Shown here piece by piece: positions 27,358 through 34,848 of a DNA stretch of 64,000 bases. The stretch is taken from positions 124,001-188,000 of the forward strand of contig NZ_JAAATY010000002.1 in NCBI RefSeq assembly GCF_013280595.1, written 5' to 3'. How positions within the stretch are numbered: position 1 is the first letter of the stretch; each line of letters opens with the position of its first letter. Below the pieces are notes generated by a model. It worked only from the letters and a program-made list of their open reading frames with translations, did not search any database and had not been told where the DNA came from. Origin of the DNA: Kibdelosporangium persicum. GTDB lineage: Bacteria; Actinomycetota; Actinomycetes; Mycobacteriales; Pseudonocardiaceae. A program made the position numbers and the translations under genes.

Positions 27358-28359
27358 TTGGTCACCATGAAGGATGTCGCCCAGATGGCGGGCGTCTCCA
27401 TCACCACGGTGTCGCACGTGGTCAACTCCACCCGGGCGGTCGCCCCCGAGACCAAGTTCCGAGTCCTGGACGCGATCGAGCGCACCGGCTACACCGGCGA
27501 CGCGATCGCCCGATCACTGGTCACCGGCGGCACCCGGTCGTTGGGCGTGGCGATCTCGCTCGTGGCCAACCCGTACTTCGGCGAACTGATCCAGGCGATC
27601 GAGCACGAGACCACCAAGTCCGGCTACACGCTCGTGCTGACCGACACCCACGACGAGCAGGCGACGGAGCAGTCCGCGGTCCGCACGCTGCGTTCCCGCC
27701 GCGTGGACGGGCTGATCCTGACCCCGTCACCCCGGGCCGCCGGCACGGTCCTGCCCGAGCTCAAACAGCTGGGCATCCCGATGGTGCTGGTCGACCGGCT
27801 GACCGTGGGCACCGAGTTCGACCAGGTCGGCCCGGAGAACGTGCACGCCACCTCGGCGCTGGTGCAGCACCTGGCGGAACTCGGGCACCGGCGGATCGGG
27901 ATGGTCAGCGGCGCCGAAGGGCTGGCCACCACCTCCGAGCGGGTGCTCGGCTACCGGCTCGGCCTCGGCCGCTCCGGCCTGAGCTGGGACGAAACCCTGG
28001 TGCAGTCCGGCGAGTCGGCCGCGGAACCGGCCGCCGCGGCACTGGGCAGGCTGCTCGACTTAGCCAATCCACCGACCGCGGTGGTCGCGGGCAACAACGT
28101 GATGTTGTCCGGAGTTCTGCACGAAGCCCGCAGGCGCGACGTGAAAATCGGCAGGGAACTCGCGGTCGTCGGATATGACGACGTGGAATGGGCGGATCTG
28201 CTCGACCCGCCGATCACCACGATGGCCCAGCCGATCGCGGAAATCGGCCGGACCGCCGTGCGGATGCTGCTCAACCGGATCGCCGACCCGTCCCGCGAAC
28301 CCACCACCGTCCGGTTGCAGCCGAAGTTGATGCACCGCAATTCCTGCGGCTGCTTCTGA
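27358..28359 (+). CDS. LacI-family transcriptional regulator of the sugar operon
   Basis: A 333-residue repressor. The HTH is at the extreme N-terminus (MKDVAQMAGVSITTVSHVVN) followed by the hinge helix, then a Peripla_BP_3 ligand domain (LGVAISLVANPYFGELIQAI; VDGLILTPSPRAAGTVLPEL; LAVVGYDDVEWADLLDPPIT) and a C-terminal HRNSCGC typical of these regulators. A TTG at 27358 has AGGGAG 6 nt upstream; the ATG three codons later is the alternative. Presumed to bind the palindrome at 27313 and release it on binding the imported sugar. Confidence 0.93.
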   Translation: MVTMKDVAQMAGVSITTVSHVVNSTRAVAPETKFRVLDAIERTGYTGDAIARSLVTGGTRSLGVAISLVANPYFGELIQAIEHETTKSGYTLVLTDTHDEQATEQSAVRTLRSRRVDGLILTPSPRAAGTVLPELKQLGIPMVLVDRLTVGTEFDQVGPENVHATSALVQHLAELGHRRIGMVSGAEGLATTSERVLGYRLGLGRSGLSWDETLVQSGESAAEPAAAALGRLLDLANPPTAVVAGNNVMLSGVLHEARRRDVKIGRELAVVGYDDVEWADLLDPPITTMAQPIAEIGRTAVRMLLNRIADPSREPTTVRLQPKLMHRNSCGCF

Positions 28360-28374
28360 CGGCTACAACGGTTT

Positions 28375-29103
28375 TCACCGGCCGCCGCTGATCGTCACGA
28401 CCGAACCGGTCACGAACGAGGCCGAGTCGGACAGCAGCCACGCGACACCGTCCGCGATTTCCTCGGGCTGACCCGCGCGGCCCAACGGGATCAGCGGCGC
28501 GGTTTTGGCGATGCGGTCGGGTGCTCCGGCGGCTTCGTGCATCTCGGTTTCGACCAGGCCTGGCGCCACGCAGTTGACCCGGATGCCCTCGTTGGCGACT
28601 TCGAGCGCGAGGCCTTTTGTCAGCGTCTCGACCGCTGCTTTGCTTGCCGCGTAATGGACCCACTCGTTCGGTGAGCCCCGATGCGCTGCCGTGGAAGAGA
28701 TGTTGACGATCACGCCGCCCTGGCCGCCGTGCCGGGTCGACATCCGGCGGACGGCTTCCCTGTCGCACAAGAAGGTTCCGACCACGTTGACTTCCAGGAC
28801 CTCACGCACCGTCCGCACGTCGTGCTCGTCGAGGCGCGCGATCTTGTTGCCGGTGACGCCCGCGTTGCACACCAGGCCGGTCACCGGGCCGAGTCGCCCG
28901 GCCTCGTCGAACAACCGGACCACGTCCGCCTCGTCGGCCACGTTCGCCTGGACCGCCAGGCCGCCGGTCTCCTTGGCGACGGCCTGCGCCGCGGCGGCGT
29001 TGCCGACGTAGTTGACGACGACCTGGTGGCCGGCTTTGGCCACCGTCCGGCAGATCGCCGCACCGATACCCCGGCTGCCGCCGGTCACGATCACCACACC
29101 CAT
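28375..29103 (-). CDS. SDR-family oxidoreductase (FabG/glucose-dehydrogenase-like)
   Basis: A classical 242-residue SDR: TGGSRGIGAAI at 7-17, NVADEADV near 57, CNAGVTGNK near 82, Ser in VNISSTAA near 136, YAASKAAVETL near 153, and the C-terminal DSASFVTGSVVTISGG that closes FabG-like enzymes. NADP(H)-dependent reduction or oxidation of an alcohol/ketone; substrate unknown. It converges on lacI and lies 9 bp downstream of the GH76 gene on the same strand. Confidence 0.93.
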   Translation of the reverse strand: MGVVIVTGGSRGIGAAICRTVAKAGHQVVVNYVGNAAAAQAVAKETGGLAVQANVADEADVVRLFDEAGRLGPVTGLVCNAGVTGNKIARLDEHDVRTVREVLEVNVVGTFLCDREAVRRMSTRHGGQGGVIVNISSTAAHRGSPNEWVHYAASKAAVETLTKGLALEVANEGIRVNCVAPGLVETEMHEAAGAPDRIAKTAPLIPLGRAGQPEEIADGVAWLLSDSASFVTGSVVTISGGR

Positions 29104-29112
29104 ACGGCCACA

Positions 29113-30234
29113 CTAGTGTGATCGTTCGAGCAGGGCGGCCGCCTCGAGGATCATCCAGCCGCCCAGCTGCGACGCCAGCTCCCGCTCGGGAATCCGGTGC
29201 CGCGGCGACCTCGGCACCCGGGACGGGACTGTCCAGTCAGGACCGTAGAGCGGACCACCGCGCGCGACGGCCCGGTTTCGCCATGCGGCCGCGGCGCTCG
29301 TCAGCACAAGACGTTCCGCCACATGGCTGGCGGCCATGCCGGTCGCCGACGCACCCGTCAACGCGGGCAGTCGTAGCGCCGCCAACGCCAGGTACCGCGC
29401 GAGAATCCCGGTGTAGATACCGCCGTCACCGCCGCCGTGGCCACGCAGCACGCCGTTGTTCGCCAGGTGCTCGGAGACCGCGATGATGGTGCGCTCGGCC
29501 CGCTCCGCCCACACCGGGTCGCCGACCGCCAACTCCAGGCAGACGCCCAGGTAGACGCCCTGGATGTACGTGTAGATCTCTTTGATCGTCTCGCGGATCT
29601 CGCCGTCGAGGTTCACGTGCAGGCCGACCCAGACCAGCCCGGTGACCTCGTCGAACAGCGTGTCCTCCATCCACTCCGCGATCGCCCGCGCACGTTGCAT
29701 GTCGATCCGGTCCCCGCTGCGGGCCAGCAGGATGGTCGCGGGACCGTTCACGCGGACGCTCTTGAGGTTCTCGTCCGACCGTGACCACAGCCCACCGCCC
29801 GCGTGGTCAGTCCATGCACTGCGCAGACCACGGATGATGTCGCCGACCGCGACCTTCACCGGCGTGTACTGCGACGCACGCAGCAACGCCAGACCCAGCC
29901 ACGCCGCGTCGCCGTAGTCCTCGGACACCCAACGACGGCCGTGCCGCAACCGCACACTGCGCACGATCCGCGCGATGGACGTCGCCCGCGTCGCCGTCGG
30001 GTTGCGCTCCTGCGCGTCGACCAAACAGTCGATCAGATGCGCCTGCGCGAAGAAGTTCCACCTTCCGAACAGCCGCTCGCCCCGAGTGGGTGGCCACCCG
30101 TCGACACCGAGCAATGTGCCAGGGCGCGCCCACAGCCGGCGCAGGTGCCTGGCGTGCACACCCAACTCCGACACCGCGGCGCGCGCCGCCCACAACCGGG
30201 CGGTGGCGACGAGCTCTCTGGCCATGTCGCCCAT
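29113..30234 (-). CDS. Glycoside hydrolase family 76-like protein
   Basis: A 373-residue (alpha/alpha)6-barrel protein. RLFGRWNFFAQAHLIDCLVD, EDYGDAAWLGLALLRASQYT, and the paired acids in the DEVTGLVWVGLHVNLDGEI region are arranged as in GH76; YTYIQGVYLGVCLEL and HGGGDGGIYTGILARYLALA are also conserved. GH76 members are alpha-1,6-mannanases, but mycobacterial-type members (Rv0365c) are cytoplasmic without signal peptide, as here, and uncharacterised. The usual consecutive Asp-Asp catalytic pair is not obvious, so activity is uncertain. The RBS lies in a hairpin upstream. Confidence 0.85.
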   Translation of the reverse strand: MGDMARELVATARLWAARAAVSELGVHARHLRRLWARPGTLLGVDGWPPTRGERLFGRWNFFAQAHLIDCLVDAQERNPTATRATSIARIVRSVRLRHGRRWVSEDYGDAAWLGLALLRASQYTPVKVAVGDIIRGLRSAWTDHAGGGLWSRSDENLKSVRVNGPATILLARSGDRIDMQRARAIAEWMEDTLFDEVTGLVWVGLHVNLDGEIRETIKEIYTYIQGVYLGVCLELAVGDPVWAERAERTIIAVSEHLANNGVLRGHGGGDGGIYTGILARYLALAALRLPALTGASATGMAASHVAERLVLTSAAAAWRNRAVARGGPLYGPDWTVPSRVPRSPRHRIPERELASQLGGWMILEAAALLERSH

Positions 30235-30237
30235 GGT

Positions 30238-30264
30238 GGTATCTCCGACCGGTCAGGAGATACC
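30238..30264 (-). promoter_or_regulatory. hairpin immediately upstream of the GH76 gene, covering its RBS
   Basis: GGTATCTCC and GGAGATACC are perfect 9-nt arms around GACCGGTC-A, itself palindromic. On the mRNA the 3' arm carries the GGAG that would serve the ATG at 30234, so folding would hide the RBS. It could also be a protein operator. Confidence 0.5.
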
Positions 30265-30304
30265 CCTCAGCGTGGTACGTGCCCCACTTGGGCGAATTAA
30301 TCAG

Positions 30305-30946
30305 TCACCAGGCGGAACCCAGGTCCGCGTGGTCACGGATCCACGAGTGCATCACGACACCCGCCGCCACGCCCGCGTTGATCGACCGGGTGGACCCGAA
30401 CTGGGCGATCGACACGGTCATGCCGGCCGCCTCCCGCGCCTGTTCGGTGAGGCCAGGGCCTTCCTGACCGAAAAGAAGGACGCAGTGGCGCGGAAGTTTG
30501 ACAGTCTCGATCCGCTGCGCGCCGGGCGTGTTGTCCACCGCGACCAGCGTGAGGTCCTCGGCTTTCGCGAACTCGGCCAGGGAAGCCACATCCGGGTGAT
30601 GCACGACGTGTTGGTACCGGTCCGTGACCATGGCACCGCGGCGGTTCCACCGTCGCCGCCCGACGATGTGCACGGCCTTGGCCAGGAAGGCGTTCGCCGT
30701 CCGCACAACCGTGCCGATGTTGTGGTCGTGCTGCAGGTTCTCGATCGCGACGTGGAAGTCGTGCCTGCGCGTGTCCAGATCCGCGATGACGGCCTCCCGC
30801 CGCCAGTAGCGGTACGCGTCGACCACGTTGCGCCGGTCGCCCTCGGCCAGCAGTTCAGGGTCGTACTTGGGGTCGTCCGGCCACGGGCCTTCCCAGGGCC
30901 CGACACCGACGGGATCGCCGAACACCCACTCGGTCGGTCCGGTCAC
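30305..30946 (-). CDS. TrmH/SpoU-family RNA methyltransferase
   Basis: A SAM-dependent 2'-O-ribose methyltransferase of the SPOUT class. After an acidic N-terminal extension, motif 1 is LQHDHNIGTVVRTANAF near residue 75, motif 2 VLLFGQEGPGLTEQARE near 158 and motif 3 STRSINAGVAAGVVMHSW near 190, forming the knotted SAM site. RNA target unknown (tRNA or rRNA). GTG at 30946 overlaps the upstream TGA as GTGA; an ATG at 30973 would overlap more. Corresponds to Rv0380c near pyrE in M. tuberculosis. Confidence 0.9.
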   Translation of the reverse strand: MTGPTEWVFGDPVGVGPWEGPWPDDPKYDPELLAEGDRRNVVDAYRYWRREAVIADLDTRRHDFHVAIENLQHDHNIGTVVRTANAFLAKAVHIVGRRRWNRRGAMVTDRYQHVVHHPDVASLAEFAKAEDLTLVAVDNTPGAQRIETVKLPRHCVLLFGQEGPGLTEQAREAAGMTVSIAQFGSTRSINAGVAAGVVMHSWIRDHADLGSAW

Positions 30947-31320
30947 GCCGACACTTTGGCCCTGTTGCGCCACCGGATGTACGTCCCGGCATAGGACACG
31001 ATGAGGATCACGATCGCCAGCACTGCCACCACCGGCAACAGGCTACGCGGGATCAGATCGTCGTAGATGTAGTACTCGTTGAAACCGCCCGGCAGCGACC
31101 CGAGCCCCTGCTGGTGCCGGAAGTAGTCCTCCAGCGTGGTGAGCGGGCACGGCAGGCCGGGGATGACGTTCACCGCGACACCCCACGCGGCGAAGAAGAC
31201 GTGGATGAAGAGGGACTTCGGCCACCACCAGCCGAGTAACCCGCCGAAACCGATGTACAGCAGCGCGGCGAAATGCACCACGACCGTCACATCAGCCAAG
31301 AACGCAGCCACAGACCTCAC
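30943..31320 (-). CDS. DUF2784 family membrane protein
   Basis: A 125-residue protein with about four hydrophobic segments: FLADVTVVVHFAALLYIGFG, WGVAVNVIPGLPCPLTTLED (conserved CPLT), YYIYDDLIPRSLLPVVAVLA and a last span ending in RWRNRAK. NEYYIYDDLIP is the hallmark of DUF2784. Function unknown. A GTG at 31320 follows AGGACAGGGG; another GTG is three codons downstream. Coupled to the methyltransferase by a 4-nt overlap. Confidence 0.85.
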   Translation of the reverse strand: MRSVAAFLADVTVVVHFAALLYIGFGGLLGWWWPKSLFIHVFFAAWGVAVNVIPGLPCPLTTLEDYFRHQQGLGSLPGGFNEYYIYDDLIPRSLLPVVAVLAIVILIVSYAGTYIRWRNRAKVSA

Positions 31321-31385
31321 CGCCCCTGTCCTTGACACCCAGTCTGGACTCGTCGCGGCCTGGAAGGCAACTGTCGTCGCAGGTG

Positions 31386-31411
31386 GTGGGGCCGCTGGTG
31401 AGCGACCCCAC
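31386..31411. terminator. stem-loop downstream of pyrE
   Basis: GTGGGG-C-CGCT-GGTG-AGCG-A-CCCCAC: 6 plus 4 bp of stem with one C/A mismatch, 7 nt beyond the pyrE stop. Confidence 0.6.
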
Positions 31412-31418
31412 GCTTGGC

Positions 31419-31970
31419 CTACAGGCCGAGGTCGGCCAACCCCAGCAGGTAGCGGTACGGCAGCCCGGCCGCCTCGATGGCCTCCTTGGCACCGGTCGCC
31501 CGGTCCACGACGGTCACGACACCGACGACCTCGGCACCGGCCTCCCGCAACGCCTCGACAGCGGTCAACACACTGCCACCGGTCGTCGAGGTGTCCTCGA
31601 CCGCGAGCACCCGCTGGCCCGCGACCTCGATCCCCTCGATCCGGCGCTGCATGCCGTGTTCCTTGGCGGACTTGCGGACGACAAAGGCGTCCAGCACATC
31701 CCCCTGCGCAGCCGCCGCGTGCATCATCGCGCACGCCACCGGATCGGCGCCGAGCGTCAGACCGCCCGCGGCCACGTAGTCCCAGTCGGAGGTGAGCTGA
31801 CGCAGCAGCTTGCCGATCAGCGGAGCGGCCGCGTGCTGCAAGGTCGCCCGGCGCAGGTCGACGTAGTAGTCGGCCTCCTTGCCGGAGGACAGCGTTACAC
31901 GACCACGGACAACGGCCAGCTCGGAAACGAGCCTGGCGAGTTCGGACTTGGCGTTCTGGTCAACGAGCAC
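31419..31970 (-). CDS. pyrE: Orotate phosphoribosyltransferase
   Basis: Makes OMP from orotate and PRPP in pyrimidine synthesis. 183 residues: VRGRVTLSSGKEADYYVDLR near 20 is the PyrE substrate-binding block, ADPVACAMMHAAAAQG near 75, VVRKSAKEHGMQRRIEG near 98 the mobile loop, and VLAVEDTSTTGGSVLTAVEA near 125 the PRPP-binding motif. GTG at 31970 gives MVLVDQNAKSELARL; TAGGGT lies 8 nt upstream, so a leaderless start is plausible. Matches Rv0382c in order and orientation. Confidence 0.95.
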   Translation of the reverse strand: MLVDQNAKSELARLVSELAVVRGRVTLSSGKEADYYVDLRRATLQHAAAPLIGKLLRQLTSDWDYVAAGGLTLGADPVACAMMHAAAAQGDVLDAFVVRKSAKEHGMQRRIEGIEVAGQRVLAVEDTSTTGGSVLTAVEALREAGAEVVGVVTVVDRATGAKEAIEAAGLPYRYLLGLADLGL

Positions 31971-31978
31971 AAGGCCCC

Positions 31979-31984
31979 ACCCTA
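31979..31984 (-). promoter_or_regulatory. putative leaderless -10 (TAGGGT) of pyrE
   Basis: On the minus strand TAGGGT is followed by 8 nt and the pyrE GTG at 31970. Confidence 0.3.
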
Positions 31985-32130
31985 AAACACGAAGCAGAAT
32001 CCGCCGCCCGAACACCTGCGGACACCCGCATGCCCCACGTCACACTTCGCGAACCCGAACCGCAAAGTCCACAGTAGACACAATCACCGCTCCCCAAAAC
32101 CCCAGCCACGCACCAAATCCCACCCCCAGA

Positions 32131-32174
32131 CAGCCCCCACCACTCCCGGGGGGCGGCCCCGCTCCAGCCTACCG
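32131..32174. repeat. dispersed intergenic repeat, copy 1
   Basis: CAGCCCCCACCACTCCCGGG continuing to ...CCAGCCTACCG matches 46517-46561 over its whole 44-45 bp with about five differences and a 1-nt gap. The centre CTCCCGGGGGGCG is partly self-complementary. Copy 2 lies in the only other intergenic gap over 300 bp. Confidence 0.7.
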
Positions 32175-32308
32175 CGATGGCAAGATCAACGGGGGTGGTG
32201 AAGATCGACATGTGGACAGCCGGGCTGCTGTGGACAGCTTGGCCGATGTCGGCCTTCGCCGCTCGGGATCGTCGGTGCCCGCCGGTATGCTGGATTCCGG
32301 GGGCCGCG

Positions 32309-32343
32309 GCCACAAGATTCGCGGGCCACAAGATTCGCGGGCC
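32309..32343. repeat. 16-bp tandem duplication
   Basis: The unit GGCCACAAGATTCGCG occurs twice in a row (32309-32324, 32325-32340) and is followed by the first bases of a third unit. No mismatch between the two copies. Confidence 0.8.
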
Positions 32344-32407
32344 GGAAGTCACCACCCCCGCGAGCCACAGACCACCGGACTCCGCAGGCCGCGAGCGTTT
32401 GGCGTGA

Positions 32408-33214
32408 TCAGCCGAAGCCGCGGTCGTCCTGCTTCAGTGCTGTGTCGATCGCCAGGCCCGCTGCGACCACCAGGCTGGCGAGTGGGTTCTGCAACTGCCG
32501 GTGGATCTGCACGACGTAGTTGTCCGCCGTGGTGAACATGGTCTTGGCGAAGCCTTCCCAGGTCTTCGTGATCCGGGCGATCTCCTGGCCGGTGTGGTCG
32601 TGCACCATGAAGTTCCAGGCGCGCCAGTTCTCCGCACGGATTCCGCCGATCTGCTGGCCGTTGACGACGAAGGCGAAGTTGATCCTGCCGACCATGTTCT
32701 CCTGGAGGATCTCGCCGATTTGGTGGCCGTTCGGGTGTTCGACCACGATCCGGGACTTGAAGACCTTCGCGGGCCTGGTCAGCAGCAGCATCGGCTGGCC
32801 GTTGGCGTCACGCACCTCCAGCCGGTGCGTCATGAACTGGTCATAGCTCGTGAAGAACCGGACCGCCTTCTTCAGCGCGCTCTGGCCCACCTGGACCACC
32901 GACCCCAGCTGACGGCCGTTCTGGTCGAAGACCGCGTACTCGTTGGCCATCTCGATCAGCTTGACCTTCTGGTTCACCACGAGCACCGGCTCGGTGAACA
33001 GCGTCCCGCCACCTCCGCCCGCCGGGCCGACGCCTGCCTGCTGCTGGACCTGGTTCTGCACGCGCGACGGGTCCGGCTGCCCGCCCAGTTCCAGCTCCCA
33101 CGGGCTGGCGTCCGTCTTCTGCTGGGTGTGGTTGGTCCACTGTGCACCGTCCCACCACCGCAGCACGGACGATCCCGGCCGCTCGGGGTACCAGCCAGGC
33201 GGTTGATGGCTCAT
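32408..33214 (-). CDS. DUF2510 and phospholipid-scramblase/LURP-one-like protein
   Basis: A 268-residue protein. The N-terminus PPGWYPERPGSSVLRWWDGA carries a DUF2510 WYPDP-type domain; a Gln/Gly-rich linker (near 50-70) leads to a tubby/scramblase-like domain: LVVNQKVKLIEMANEYAVFD, LEVRDANGQPMLLLTRPAKV, VVEHPNGHQIGEILQENMVG, DNYVVQIHRQLQNPLASLVV. The C-terminal hydrophobic stretch (ASLVVAAGLAIDTALKQ) resembles the buried helix of scramblase-related proteins. Phospholipid scrambling is unproven in bacteria; membrane association is inference. Confidence 0.88.
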   Translation of the reverse strand: MSHQPPGWYPERPGSSVLRWWDGAQWTNHTQQKTDASPWELELGGQPDPSRVQNQVQQQAGVGPAGGGGGTLFTEPVLVVNQKVKLIEMANEYAVFDQNGRQLGSVVQVGQSALKKAVRFFTSYDQFMTHRLEVRDANGQPMLLLTRPAKVFKSRIVVEHPNGHQIGEILQENMVGRINFAFVVNGQQIGGIRAENWRAWNFMVHDHTGQEIARITKTWEGFAKTMFTTADNYVVQIHRQLQNPLASLVVAAGLAIDTALKQDDRGFG

Positions 33215-33227
33215 CTGTGTCTCCCTC

Positions 33228-33998
33228 TCACGTGCGGCCCCGACCGAGACCTGCCTCCAGCCTGCGCAGCAGTCCAGGCGGCAACAGCCTGGTCACACCT
33301 ACGAGGGCCTTGTACTGCCAGCCGGCGATGGACCGGATCCGGCCACGCGCCAGGTCGGCCATGCACTGGTCGATCACCTGGTCCGTGGTCAGCCACATCG
33401 GTTTCGGGATCGCCGACTTGTCGTCGCCGGCGCGGTCGTGGAACTCGGTACGGGTGAACCCCGGGCACAGCGCCATCACGCGCACGCCAGTGCCCTTCAG
33501 GCTCATCGCGAGGCCCTCGGAGAACGCCGTCACGTACGACTTCGTGGCCCCGTAGGTCGCGCCCGTCGCGGGGAAGAACCCGGCGATGCTCGACACGTTG
33601 ATCACCGCGCCCCGGCCGCGCTCGACCATGCCAGGGATCGCCGCCCTGGTCAGCCGGAGCACGCTGGTCACGTTCACGTCCAACTGGTTCTGCAACCAGT
33701 CGACGGAGACGTCCTCGAACCGGCCCCGGGTGCCGAACCCGGCGTTGTTGACGAGGATGTCGACCGGACCGCCCGCGCTGAGCCTGCGCTCGACGGCCAG
33801 CCTGCCGTCAGCGGTCGAGAGGTCGGCGGGCAGCACCTCGGCTTCGACGCCGTACTTCGCCTTGACCTCCGTGGCCACCTCGTGCAGGCGTGGCTCGGTG
33901 CGTGCCACGAGCACGACGTGGTGACCGTCGCTGGCCAGACGGTGGACGAACGCGTTGCCGATCCCCGCGGTGGCGCCGGTGACGAGAGCAGTTGGCAT
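33228..33998 (-). CDS. SDR-family NAD(P)-dependent oxidoreductase (DltE/Sad-like)
   Basis: A 256-residue [14 protein letters not shown] at 7-17, ADLSTADG near 59, [15 protein letters not shown] near 85, Ser in [20 protein letters not shown] and [16 protein letters not shown] near 148. The C-terminal [20 protein letters not shown] and the basic tail ending [11 protein letters not shown] are seen in mycobacterial SDRs of this class. Substrate unknown. It is 13 bp upstream of the scramblase-like gene and probably cotranscribed with it. Confidence 0.92.
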   Translation of the reverse strand: MPTALVTGATAGIGNAFVHRLASDGHHVVLVARTEPRLHEVATEVKAKYGVEAEVLPADLSTADGRLAVERRLSAGGPVDILVNNAGFGTRGRFEDVSVDWLQNQLDVNVTSVLRLTRAAIPGMVERGRGAVINVSSIAGFFPATGATYGATKSYVTAFSEGLAMSLKGTGVRVMALCPGFTRTEFHDRAGDDKSAIPKPMWLTTDQVIDQCMADLARGRIRSIAGWQYKALVGVTRLLPPGLLRRLEAGLGRGRT

Positions 33999-34007
33999 GC
34001 GGCCAAG

Positions 34008-34697
34008 CTACTGGCCGGGGCGGCCAGGCGGGAGTTGGGCGGTGCTGTCCGACGGTTCGTCGTCCTCGAACGGGTCCACCACGTCGGCGACCTCGCCGAG
34101 GCTACGCAGCAGACGCTCGAGCCGGGACGGGTTGGCGTTGACGGGCGCCGCGGCGAGCACCCAGCCGTCCTCGATCCAGGCGACCATCACGTCCGGGCCG
34201 ATTTCCTCGGCCGCGTCCACCAGGTCCGGCGTGATCAGGGCGCGGGCCCTGGCCAGGTCCGACACGAAGGCGTACCGCTGGCCGACCGGGCCGAGCAGTT
34301 CGGGCATGTGTTCCTGCTCGAATGGCACGCTCGGCAGCCACAGTTCCACCACGACCTCGTGTTTGCGGCGGCACTGCACGGCCGCGATCACCGCGCTGAC
34401 GCGGCCGCCGTTGTCGAGGTCGAAGACGTAGACCCGGCGCCTGCCGTCGGCGGTGAAGGTCGAACCGGCCACCACGTCCCTGGCGATGCCGCCGCCGTAG
34501 TACGCCAGCGCGCCGCCGTCCCACTGGGTCGGCAGGACGTTGTCGGTCTCGGTGAACTGCCAGCCGCGTAATGCAGCCCAGCGCCGCCGTTCACGGTTAC
34601 GGGAAGTCCGAACGGCACGGTCTCGAGCAAGCAGGGCAGCTCCACCGAGAGCCGCGACAGCGGCCACGGCGAACCAGACCCACGCGGGGATGCCCAC
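34008..34697 (-). CDS. Membrane-anchored conserved hypothetical (Rv0383c-like position)
   Basis: A 229-residue protein with one N-terminal membrane span (IPAWVWFAVAAVAALGGAAL) followed by a basic stretch and a soluble domain: REWRRWAALRGWQF-type helix (RERRRWAALRGWQFTETDNV), YYGGGIARDVVAGSTF, RRRVYVFDLDNGGRVSAVIA and an acidic, Pro-rich tail. It lies downstream of clpB as Rv0383c does in M. tuberculosis. The family is not functionally known. The 22-bp tandem repeat lies between it and clpB. Confidence 0.8.
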   Translation of the reverse strand: MGIPAWVWFAVAAVAALGGAALLARDRAVRTSRNRERRRWAALRGWQFTETDNVLPTQWDGGALAYYGGGIARDVVAGSTFTADGRRRVYVFDLDNGGRVSAVIAAVQCRRKHEVVVELWLPSVPFEQEHMPELLGPVGQRYAFVSDLARARALITPDLVDAAEEIGPDVMVAWIEDGWVLAAAPVNANPSRLERLLRSLGEVADVVDPFEDDEPSDSTAQLPPGRPGQ

Positions 34698-34750
34698 CAG
34701 TCAGAGACTAGCGGACATCCCGCGGAAGGATCATTTGGCAGGAGCGCGTG

Positions 34751-34767
34751 TCCGGCACTGTGCCGGA
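34751..34767. repeat. 17-bp palindrome at the edge of the tandem repeat
   Basis: TCCGGCAC-T-GTGCCGGA, perfect 8-nt arms. The right arm is the beginning of the first 22-bp repeat unit, so an inverted partial copy faces the array. Confidence 0.8.
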
Positions 34768-34847
34768 AAGTGCGACTCGGGGTGCCGGAAAGTGCGACAC
34801 ACCGTGCCGCAAAGGTGGACACGGGGTGCCGCAAAGGTGGACACGGT
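34760..34847. repeat. four 22-bp tandem repeats abutting the clpB stop
   Basis: Units start at 34760, 34782, 34804 and 34826, each exactly 22 bp and each opening GTGCCG(G/C)AAAG. Units 1-2 share GTGCCGGAAAGTGCGAC; units 3-4 share GTGCCGCAAAGGTGGACACGG. The array ends 1 nt before the clpB stop codon (34849-34851). A 22-bp period is close to two turns of DNA, so equivalent faces would align. Confidence 0.9.
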
Positions 34848-34848
34848 G

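Larger units (their letters stand above)
31985..32407. other. long intergenic region between pyrE and the scramblase-like gene
   Basis: 423 bp with no credible gene: open frames here lack codon bias, RBS and family features. The first 120 bp are strikingly C-rich on the top strand. It holds the 44-bp dispersed repeat (32131-32174), two CTGTCCACA-type words on the minus strand (32211-32219, 32229-32237) and a 16-bp tandem duplication (32309-32343). The promoter of pyrE lies at its left end. Confidence 0.7.

Noticed and set aside
32211-32237. Two TGTGGACAG words as DnaA boxes
   Set aside because: Each has a mismatch to TGTGGACAA and the 18-bp spacing is not helical; too weak to call without the stronger cluster's features.
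32177-32407. 76-codon frame in the pyrE-scramblase gap
   Set aside because: No RBS, crosses the tandem duplication, no coding signature; more likely non-coding.
34760-34847. CRISPR array
   Set aside because: The 22-bp units are contiguous with no spacers, and no cas genes are present.
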